Position numbers and translations under genes: made by a program. Below are positions 1 to 5,351 of a stretch of 5,351 bases of DNA, in pieces. The stretch is taken from positions 1-5,351 of the forward strand of contig CAZAGT010000353.1 of NCBI GenBank assembly GCA_964484515.1. Direction: 5' to 3'. The DNA is from CAZAGT01 sp964484515 (GTDB taxonomy: Bacteria; Desulfobacterota; DSM-4660; Desulfatiglandales; HGW-15). Each line of letters begins with the position of its first letter. Within the stretch, counting starts at the first letter, position 1. Under the pieces are notes generated by a model. It was not told the DNA's origin, searched no databases, and saw only the letters and a program-made list of their open reading frames with translations.

Positions 1-22
1 CCGAGACAACGCACTCAATTCC

Positions 23-160
23 TCGTTTTTGAAAAGAGACCCCCATGACCGGGCGAACACACGTCGAAGAATCTCAAAATGTCAAATTCGAGCACCAACG
101 TCATGAACTTTCCCAGTCGATCAACCTGGCCGCCTTCGCAAGGCGGGTAAACTCCTGCGG
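23..160 (+). repeat. Left copy of a ~138 bp inverted/dispersed repeat
   Basis: This stretch matches the reverse complement of 5195-5331. By hand alignment about 121 of 138 columns agree (about 88%), with one single-base indel. The first 73 bases (23-95) are the best conserved, with only four mismatches (48, 60, 72, 75). The remainder (96-160) is about 80% identical. The copy lies upstream of the diguanylate cyclase and reads towards it. It contains a small hairpin, CCGCCTT-CGC-AAGGCGG, at 130-146. A 60-codon ORF from ATG 45 runs through it, but the other copy has a stop in that frame after 17 codons, so that ORF is not supported. A frame with ATG at 79 (MSNSSTN...) is shared by both copies; in this copy an extra T near 108-111 shifts it. 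I do not recognise the repeat family. Confidence 0.85.
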
Positions 161-173
161 CCAGCGGCTGGAC

Positions 174-189
174 TGGCACCTATTTAGCT
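174..189 (+). promoter_or_regulatory. Putative sigma-54 (-24/-12) promoter for the diguanylate cyclase
   Basis: TGGCAC at 174-179, five bases, then TAGCT at 185-189. The GG and GC dinucleotides are separated by exactly ten bases, as in the RpoN consensus TGGCAC-N5-TTGCW, with one mismatch (A for T at 186). Transcription would start near base 200, leaving a leader of about 105 bases before the ATG at 305. The element lies just beyond the conserved part of the left repeat, and the other copy has no equivalent. If it is functional, transcription would need RpoN and an enhancer-binding activator. No activator site was identified. The call rests on one motif match. Confidence 0.45.
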
Positions 190-304
190 GCATCGTCCTC
201 CTCGGGGAGAAGTGGCACAATATTTGAATAATAGCGGGGAGTTAGAGCCAAACGTCCGAACGGTGTCCACGTCGCGTTAACCGGCACCTCTGAAAGGGGT
301 TTTC

Positions 305-1672
305 ATGGACCGGGATATCAATACCGAGTTAAGACAACTGAAAAGAGAGTATGTTGAGCTTGAAAAGTGTCATCAGGATGAAAGGCAATCACTCCTGAAC
401 GTCATCAATACTTTTGGCAACGTTGTGGCCGCCCAGGATAACCTGGCCGGGGAGGTCGAATCGATCAAGGGTCTTCTCGATGTTGAGGGCGCCCTTCCCA
501 TCGAGAAGATTGAGCATGAAATTCGGGCCCTCAAGGCCAAGATTGTCGCCAGGGACAAAAAGAGTGAATCTTTCGGCGGAAACCTCGAACAGGTCAAAGA
601 GATGGAAGAGCAGCTCATGGTGGCCTGCAGGATGATCAGAAACATCATGGTTTCACTCCTCAATGACTTTTACCCAATGAACGCGGAACTGGAATCCAAG
701 GCGAATGCGATCAACATCAATTGCAAAGAGGCGCCCCAGATTGATTTCAAGACACCAACGTCCGCCTTCCTAATCTTTGTCGAAGGGCTCAAGACGAAGA
801 TCGGCGAGGATTTCAGGTACATCAATGAGACCTTCTTTATGCTATTGGATCACGTCAAAGGTCTCGAAAAGACATTAACGAGCGAATTTGGCAAAAAAGA
901 GCGGATAGAGGAGATCGAACGTTTCGAACTGAAGGTCAACACGGAGGTAGGCTCGATTGTTGATTCCTTCAATGTCCATCGAACGGTGAGTGAGATTAAG
1001 GAGGCCGTTGTTGAGAAGATCAAGAACATCAAGCGCCTGGTATCTATCAGAAAAAGGGAAGAGCTGGACCGAGCGCGACGGGCCCGGCAGAATATCAAGA
1101 CCCTCCAGAAGCGGATCTCCGAGGTAGAAAAAGACGCCCTTGAGATGTCAAAAAAGGCGGAGGAGTTTCAGGCCGTAGCCAAGAAGGACGGTCTCACGGG
1201 TCTCTATAATCGGAATGCCTTTGACATCAAAGTTGCGGAGGGACTGAAGGCCCTAAATGAATCGAAGAAGCCCTTTTCGGTAGTCGTTTTCGATGTGGAC
1301 AAATTCAAGTCGATCAATGATACCTTCGGTCATGTGGCCGGGGATAAGGTCCTGAAACAAGTGTCCGCCTGTTTGCGAGATACATTTCGCAAAGATGACT
1401 TCATCGCCAGGTACGGAGGGGATGAATTCGTCGTCGTCATTGAGCGTCTCACTGAAGTGATGGCCCGTGAAAGGATCACGGCGTTCCAAAAACTGCTGCG
1501 CAAGAAGCGCTTTACGTCTTATCGCAAAGGTGATATCGAACTGACAGTCAGCGCCGGGATCGCCATGGCCCAGGAGGGAGACACCCCAGAGGCACTCATC
1601 CACCGGGCGGACCAGGCGATGTATGCCGCCAAACAGGAAAGCCGCCGTGTGATTAGTCCTGCGTCGATCTAA
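305..1672 (+). CDS. Diguanylate cyclase: coiled-coil N-terminus plus C-terminal GGDEF domain
   Basis: This 455-residue protein is predicted to make cyclic di-GMP from two GTP. The GGDEF domain covers about residues 290-450. It opens with DGLTGLYNR (295-303), followed by FDVDKFKSIND (329-339) with the metal-binding Asp330, an intact GGDEF signature (371-375), and ADQAMYAAK (436-443). An RxxD inhibitory site (R362-K-D-D365) sits five residues before GGDEF, so product feedback inhibition is expected. Residues 1-290 hold no domain I recognise. They are highly charged and helical, with likely coiled coils around 5-30, 65-110, 185-215 and 245-290, and no signal peptide or membrane segment, so the protein is probably cytoplasmic and works as a dimer. 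The start is supported by GAAAGGGG at 292-299, five bases before the ATG. A sigma-54-like element lies upstream. No EAL or HD-GYP domain is present, so it is a synthase only. The input signal is unknown. Confidence 0.95.
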   Translation: MDRDINTELRQLKREYVELEKCHQDERQSLLNVINTFGNVVAAQDNLAGEVESIKGLLDVEGALPIEKIEHEIRALKAKIVARDKKSESFGGNLEQVKEMEEQLMVACRMIRNIMVSLLNDFYPMNAELESKANAININCKEAPQIDFKTPTSAFLIFVEGLKTKIGEDFRYINETFFMLLDHVKGLEKTLTSEFGKKERIEEIERFELKVNTEVGSIVDSFNVHRTVSEIKEAVVEKIKNIKRLVSIRKREELDRARRARQNIKTLQKRISEVEKDALEMSKKAEEFQAVAKKDGLTGLYNRNAFDIKVAEGLKALNESKKPFSVVVFDVDKFKSINDTFGHVAGDKVLKQVSACLRDTFRKDDFIARYGGDEFVVVIERLTEVMARERITAFQKLLRKKRFTSYRKGDIELTVSAGIAMAQEGDTPEALIHRADQAMYAAKQESRRVISPASI

Positions 1673-1987
1673 CTCGCTGCCCTCCCTCGAATCGTTTGCA
1701 TCCAGAGCAAAAATAGCGTAAAGATCCGGACCTATGGGCGTTACCGTCCAAGAGCGATTTGGCTGTAGAGATGTCCCGGGGCTTCAAAGGATTGTCCCTA
1801 AGGGCACGATGTATTGAAAAGGTGGAGCATCGGTCTTAGCAGAGTCCCACTGTATGGCTCCCATGCTCCAGGGCATGAACGTTTGCCGTTGAGGCATTAT
1901 CAGTATTCACGGACCTTTTCACCGATAGCGCCCACGGATTCTGGACCGGCACGATCGGTTCTGGAATTTCGAAGAAAGGAGACGTTG
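1673..1987. other. Intergenic region between the diguanylate cyclase and the ferritin-like gene
   Basis: This 315-base stretch has no credible gene. An open frame in phase with the downstream gene begins at 1814, but its 58 extra codons look non-coding (rich in R, P, S and H, with no ribosome site at 1814). The region holds an inverted repeat, TGGAGCAT at 1823-1830 with ATGCTCCA at 1863-1870 (8 perfect pairs, 32-base loop). An overlapping short palindrome is CATGC at 1862-1866 with GCATG at 1873-1877. A weak TGTCC/GGGCA hairpin with one G-T pair lies near 1794-1807. None is followed by a T tract, so I see no standard terminator. A promoter for the ferritin-like gene should lie here, but I see no convincing -35/-10 pair, and no Fur or PerR box. 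Confidence 0.5.
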
Positions 1988-2500
1988 ATGGATAAGGGGA
2001 ACGAAGAGACCCTAAAGGCGTTGAAAACGGCGATCGAGGCTGAGCTGACCGGTCATGAATTTTACAAGAATGCAGCCCGGAGTACGGACGACCCGAACGG
2101 CAGGGCGGCTTTTAGTCGGATCGCCGCAGAGGAGATGAAGCACTTCGAATATCTGAGACATCAATATCGGGCCGTTCTGGAACAGGGGGACTACGATTTC
2201 TCAAACTGGCTCGTCAAAGCGCCTCATGACCATGGGGCGAGTCCAATATTCAGTGAGGCCATACGGGCTCGGATCAAGGATAGCCATTTTGAGGTTAGTG
2301 CCCTAACGATCGGGATGAAATTGGAATTCGATGCCGTGAAGTTCTATGAAGCCTGTGCCCAAAAGGCTGAAGACGAAAGGGTACGGCAGCTTTACCAGGA
2401 GCTGGCCGACTGGGAGCGAGGTCACTACGAGGCCTTTCAGCAGGAACTGGAGGCGCTGAAAGAGGATTACTTCGAGGCCAATCAGTTTTTTCCGATGTAA
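1988..2500 (+). CDS. Ferritin-like (rubrerythrin-type) diiron protein without a rubredoxin domain
   Basis: This 170-residue four-helix-bundle protein resembles the erythrin domain of rubrerythrin, whose members reduce peroxide or handle iron in the cytoplasm of anaerobes. All expected diiron ligands are visible: Glu19 in ELTGHEFY (helix A), Glu49 and His52 in AEEMKHF (helix B), Glu113 in KLEFDAVKFY (helix C), and Glu143 and His146 in WERGHYEAF (helix D). No CxxC pairs follow, so the rubredoxin electron-transfer domain of classical rubrerythrin is absent and an external electron donor would be needed. The start at 1988 is chosen because AGAAAGGAG lies just before it with good spacing and the ferritin fold starts at once. 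An upstream in-phase ATG at 1814 would add 58 unconvincing residues. The gene converges on lptG, with 32 bases between the stops. Whether it is a peroxidase, an oxidase or an iron-storage protein cannot be told from sequence. Confidence 0.88.
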   Translation: MDKGNEETLKALKTAIEAELTGHEFYKNAARSTDDPNGRAAFSRIAAEEMKHFEYLRHQYRAVLEQGDYDFSNWLVKAPHDHGASPIFSEAIRARIKDSHFEVSALTIGMKLEFDAVKFYEACAQKAEDERVRQLYQELADWERGHYEAFQQELEALKEDYFEANQFFPM

Positions 2501-2532
2501 TCAGGACAGATGGACGTTTTCGGACAGCCGCA

Positions 2533-3609
2533 TCAGGTTTCGACGTGCTGCATCATGTAGATGCCCAAGAAGAAGAAGAGGGCATTGGGTAACCATGCTG
2601 CGAGGCGGGGCGGCATGATCTCCGCAAATGCAAGGGATCGAGAAAGTCCAAGGATGAGCAAGTAGGTGAAGCAGAGCATGAGCCCGATAGAGACCGCTAA
2701 AGGGGTGCCGCCTCTCCTCAGGCGAAGGGCAATCGGGATCCCGACCAGCGCCATCGCGAGGATGACAAAGGGAAGAGAGGCCTTGATGTTGAGGTCGACG
2801 AAGTATCGTGTGGCATCATAACCTTCCTCCTTGAGCATTTCGGCAAATCGCTTTAGCTGCCAATACCCCATTTCCTCAGGCTGTCTCTCCTCCCTCACGA
2901 AGGTGTCCGGCGTCTCGGGCAATTCCAAATCGATTCGATCAAACCGCCTCAAGCTATAATCGCGCTTTCCCTCCGCCTCCAGAATGATTCCCTCCGTGAT
3001 TTGCCACTTGCCGTCGCGCCACACCGCCTGACGGCCATCGATCCGCTTTACCATTTTGAAGGAGGGATCAAAGAAATAAAGGGTAACGTAGTCCATAGTC
3101 TTTGTTTTGTCGTTAAAACGCCATATCCAATAGATGCAGTCGGCCCCCTTATACCAGATGTGTTTTCGCCCGTTGATCTGCAGCAAGTCTGTTTTTTCAA
3201 CCTCGAATCGCCAGATGGCCTTGCTCCTGGAGCTGCTGTAGGGAACGACGACCTCCGAAAAGAGAAAGAGGCCGAAGGAGAGAAACAGGGCGGTGACAAC
3301 CACAGGACGCGAGACCTGCCAGGCGCTGATTCCGGAGCTCTTGAGGGCCACGATCTCGTTGTTCTTACGCATGATGCTGAACAGGATGATGACCGCGATC
3401 AGAACCGCGGGAGGCAGCATCTGGACGATGATGAAGGGCGTTTCGTACAAGTGATACACGGCCATGCGCGTCAAAGGCACGCCCGCATCGATGAAATTGT
3501 CGATCCCTCCTACGAAGATGATGATGTGGAATACCATCAGGAAGACGAAGAGACACAGGGCCAGGAGCTTGAAAAACTCCCAGCACACGTATTTGGCTAA
3601 GATGCTCAT
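2533..3609 (-). CDS. lptG: LPS export ABC transporter permease LptG (YjgP/YjgQ family)
   Basis: This 358-residue inner-membrane protein is one of the two permeases of the LptB2FG complex, which pulls lipopolysaccharide out of the inner membrane towards the LptC-LptA bridge. It has the family plan. There are three N-terminal membrane helices (about 12-34, 60-80 and 103-125) and a periplasmic jellyroll-type region (about 126-275) rich in aromatic and charged residues. Three C-terminal helices follow (about 278-296, 303-325 and 337-353). RKNNEIVALKSSGIS (81-95) is the conserved cytoplasmic coupling segment that contacts LptB, and ALVGIPIALRLRRGG (287-301) is also typical. The N-terminus (MSILAKYVCWEF) and IDNFIDAG (36-43) favour LptG over LptF. 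It follows the glycosyltransferase gene by 36 bases on the same strand, so the two are probably cotranscribed. The usual partner lptF is not in the window. The Shine-Dalgarno before ATG 3609 is weak (AAGAA). Confidence 0.9.
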   Translation of the reverse strand: MSILAKYVCWEFFKLLALCLFVFLMVFHIIIFVGGIDNFIDAGVPLTRMAVYHLYETPFIIVQMLPPAVLIAVIILFSIMRKNNEIVALKSSGISAWQVSRPVVVTALFLSFGLFLFSEVVVPYSSSRSKAIWRFEVEKTDLLQINGRKHIWYKGADCIYWIWRFNDKTKTMDYVTLYFFDPSFKMVKRIDGRQAVWRDGKWQITEGIILEAEGKRDYSLRRFDRIDLELPETPDTFVREERQPEEMGYWQLKRFAEMLKEEGYDATRYFVDLNIKASLPFVILAMALVGIPIALRLRRGGTPLAVSIGLMLCFTYLLILGLSRSLAFAEIMPPRLAAWLPNALFFFLGIYMMQHVET

Positions 3610-3645
3610 ATTCTTATTACCGTAAAGCCACGACGATGATTCCGT

Positions 3646-5188
3646 TCACGATCCGAGATACTTGGCCCTATAACCGTAACACCTGATGATGAAGAAGCTG
3701 CGCACCTTGACGCCCTTGATGCTGATTGCCAACTCCTCTATCGGGCCAACGTGTTCAAATAGCTCCAGCAGGAGCTCGCGATCCCGGTCCCGGGCCTCCT
3801 TTTCGACGAAAATCGCATCCCACCCCTCCAGCCTGGCGATGTCATCCCAGATGGAATACTGATTCTGCCAGCCTTGACCGGTCGTCCGCGCCACGGAATC
3901 CGGCCCCAGGAGATATCGAATATGGCTGACAAAGCGGTAGTTGTGGCCCAGGATGAACGTACGCTCGGGATCCGGCATCCTCTCAATGATCCCCGCAAGT
4001 CTTACTCGGAATTCATCCCACCCGTACAACTCTTCTTGAAGCCGATTTAGCTTGAGATCAAAGGTGCGGCCACCGATCCGGACGACGGGCGGCGCATGGG
4101 CGGCAACCATCGGAATCGTCTGCGCCGTGAGCACCATGAAAAATGACACGGCAAAACTNNNNNNNNNNGGGGGGGGGCGGTCCCTGCTGCAAGACCGCGA
4201 TGACCGCCAGGCAAAGGGTCGTATACCCTACCGCCGTCCAATGGGCTCCAATGTGCATAATCGGGCTTAGCATCCCAAAAAAGGCGATCGGAGGCAAGGA
4301 CGTCGACAGCAAAAGGAGGAAACGGTTGTCGGAACCGCTGATGGCGGTTCGTATCATTCGCGGCAGCAGGCGCAGGCTGAGAACAGCAAACAGGGGCGAG
4401 AGGAACAACAGGAAACCGCCGCAGAAGATCAGGACCGTTTTGGGCGAGAATTCAAGGGCGCCGTGGCGCTCCACAAGCAGGAACCGAAACGTCGAGGCCG
4501 AATGCTCCAAGTTCCAGTAGAGATTGGGGAGGAAGACCACGAATGCGATCAGCAGCGCCAGGTAAGGTTCTTTTCTTAGGAACCATTTGCGCAGGTCGGC
4601 TGAGCAGAGGAGGTAAACGAGGATACAGGGGAGCAGCAGAAAAGCGTGATACTTGCTCAAGAGGTCGAGGCCGAGTGACAGGCCGGCGGCGTACCAAAAG
4701 GGTGCCTGGCCCCGGATAGTGGCTCCATGTACAAAATAGACGGTCAAGATCCAGAAGAAGGCGAGGGGCGCGTCCGGGACGCTCAAGACGCTCACGGCGA
4801 CGAAGAAGGGTAGGATCTGAAAGAGACCGCAAACGACGAGTGCGATCCCGCGGCCGAACATCTCCTTTGCCAGGAAGTAGAGCACGAGGGTGGTCAGGAG
4901 ACTCAGGGTCACGGCGCCGAGTCGAACGAAGAAGGCTGAATCGCCTCCAAGCAGCGTGAAGAGCCTGATGACATAGGCGATCATCGGGGGATGATCAAAG
5001 TACCCCCAAGCAAGATCTTGCGACCACTCCCAGTAATATGCCTCAGGGGCCGTGACGGGCATCACCGCTGCGACGATCAGGCGCAACAGGAAGCATGCGA
5101 CGATGAAGCCCAACCAGTAGCGAGTTCCCTTGGGAGCAGCCGATTCCACACCGCCACGGAACTCATCGTTCATACTAGTCAGTTCCAT
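3646..5188 (-). CDS. GT39/ArnT-like membrane glycosyltransferase, interrupted by assembly gap
   Basis: I read this as one gene split by ten N. The N-terminal part (5188 down to 4169, about 336 residues plus a suspect proline run) has many membrane helices and the PMT/ArnT-like first-loop motif EAYYWEWS...GYFDHPPM (49-69). It also has SVPDAPL (136-142), LSKYHAFLL (178-186), PNLYWNLEH (221-229) and HIGAHWTAVGY (312-322). The C-terminal part (4158 down to the stop at 3646, 171 codons open at the gap) supplies a last helix and the family tail: LYGWDEF, HNYRFVSHIRYLLG, WQNQYSIW. Together they give about 510 residues, normal for the family. Such enzymes use polyprenyl-phosphate sugars to glycosylate lipid A, glycans or proteins at the periplasmic face; the substrate here is unknown. 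The residue before the first-loop Glu is Pro48, where relatives often have Asp. The parts are out of phase as assembled because the N length is nominal. The start is uncertain: ATG 5188 or ATG 5173, neither with a good ribosome site. Confidence 0.85.
4159..4168. other. Assembly gap (10 N)
   Basis: Ten undetermined bases interrupt the glycosyltransferase gene. Comparison with the family layout, in which a short link joins the HWTAVGY-containing helix to the last helix before the LYGWDE tail, suggests that only a few to a few dozen codons are missing. That is inference: ten N is a common placeholder length, not a measured one. Confidence 0.95.
4169..4177. repeat. Nine-G homopolymer tract beside the gap
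   Basis: Nine G on the plus strand (nine C in the coding sense of the glycosyltransferase) directly abut the N run and would encode an unlikely Gly-Pro-Pro-Pro-Pro stretch. It could be a low-quality contig end, or a genuine poly-C tract at which assembly failed. No other homopolymer of similar length was noticed in the window. Confidence 0.8.
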
Positions 5189-5191
5189 CGC

Positions 5192-5275
5192 CTACCGCGG
5201 GAGTTTGCCCGCCTCGGGAGGGCAGCCGGGTTGATAGATTGGGAACTTCATGAAGTTAGTGCTCGAATTTGACAT
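5192..5275 (-). pseudogene. Possible short peptide ORF or coding relic inside the right repeat
   Basis: This 27-codon frame starts MSNSSTNFMKFPIYQPG and ends GKLPR before TAG. The left repeat has the same frame from ATG 79, but an extra T turns it after about ten codons and it stops at 148-150. If that base is ignored, the left copy reads on as FPVDQPG...AGKLLRPAAGLAPI before TAG, resembling the right copy. Among the seven substitutions between the copies from 23 to 108, six fall on third positions of this frame, as expected of past coding constraint. There is no clear ribosome site, and I know no matching protein family. It may be a fragment of a larger gene carried by the repeat, a real small peptide, or chance. 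Confidence 0.25.
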
Positions 5276-5331
5276 TTTTAGCTTCTTCGACGTCTGTTCG
5301 CCCGGCCATGGGGGTCTCTTTTCAAAAACGA
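5195..5331 (-). repeat. Right copy of the ~138 bp repeat, inverted
   Basis: This is the reverse-complement partner of 23-160. Read on the minus strand it points at the glycosyltransferase, whose first possible ATG (5188) lies only six bases beyond the recognised repeat end; weaker similarity may extend a further 10-15 bases, into the start region. This copy carries an intact small frame, ATG 5275 to TAG 5192 (27 codons, MSNSSTNFMKFPIYQPG...GKLPR). The same frame is open upstream, without an ATG, to a TAA near base 5340. It also contains a perfect 14-base palindrome, AACTTCATGAAGTT, at 5244-5257, which is degenerate in the left copy. Only 20 bases of the window remain beyond it. Confidence 0.85.
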
Positions 5332-5351
5332 AACGTTACCCGCTCGAACGC

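Noticed and set aside
45..227. 60-codon plus-strand ORF (MTGRTHVEESQ...) as a gene
   Set aside because: It overlies the repeat. The other copy has a stop in this frame after 17 codons, all four mismatches in the best conserved part change the amino acid at first codon positions, and there is no ribosome site.
1814..1987. Longer start for the ferritin-like protein, adding 58 residues
   Set aside because: The extension has no ribosome site and non-coding-like composition, whereas ATG 1988 has AGAAAGGAG before it and begins the recognisable fold.
2501..2560. Shared bidirectional terminator between the convergent genes
   Set aside because: Only short direct repeats (GGACAG, ATCAGG) are seen between the stops; no stable hairpin with a T tract on either strand.
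3001..3600. 199-codon plus-strand ORF antisense to lptG
   Set aside because: Its low-complexity D/E/H/R/Q-rich product is the typical shadow of a membrane-protein gene read in reverse, and lptG on the other strand is unambiguous.
5195..5235. GEMM (c-di-GMP-I) riboswitch suggested by GGCAGCCGGGTTG
   Set aside because: Only one segment resembles the consensus. The GACGCAAAGCC core and tetraloop-receptor pieces are missing, and that strand points out of the window, away from the glycosyltransferase.
1..5351. CRISPR array, tRNA, rRNA, or defence-system genes
   Set aside because: No regularly spaced repeats, no tRNA-like or rRNA sequence, and no nuclease, transposase, toxin or methylase motifs in any credible frame.

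Overview
The window is 5351 bases of bacterial sequence with a 10-base run of N (4159-4168), so it is scaffolded draft sequence. The gene mix suggests an anaerobic or microaerophilic Gram-negative, most plausibly a member of the former Deltaproteobacteria (Desulfobacterota) or a neighbouring group. The clues are an LPS-export permease (so an outer membrane), a rubrerythrin-type diiron protein, a GGDEF signalling protein with a sigma-54-like promoter, and a GT39-type membrane glycosyltransferase. The taxonomic call is inference; there is no rRNA or marker gene.

Layout. Bases 23-160 are the left copy of a 137-138 bp repeat. A sigma-54-type -24/-12 element follows (174-189), then a diguanylate cyclase with a long coiled-coil N-terminus (305-1672, +). 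After a 315-base intergenic stretch comes a ferritin-like/rubrerythrin-type diiron protein (1988-2500, +). The right half lies on the minus strand and converges on it. It holds a GT39/ArnT-like glycosyltransferase (5188 to 3646, broken by the assembly gap), then 36 bases later LptG (3609 to 2533), apparently one transcription unit. The right copy of the repeat, inverted relative to the left one, lies at 5195-5331, immediately upstream of the glycosyltransferase start.

The minus-strand pair suggests envelope work: a polyprenyl-phosphate-sugar-dependent transferase acting at the periplasmic face of the inner membrane, and a subunit of the LptBFG transporter that extracts LPS. The plus-strand genes are c-di-GMP synthesis and probable oxidative-stress or iron handling; nothing in the sequence ties them directly to the envelope pair.

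The most notable feature is the inverted pair of repeats (about 88% identical by hand alignment) that almost exactly bounds the window. They could be two copies of a dispersed element at which assembly stopped, or long terminal inverted repeats of a unit. Their substitution pattern hints that the element once encoded a short peptide.
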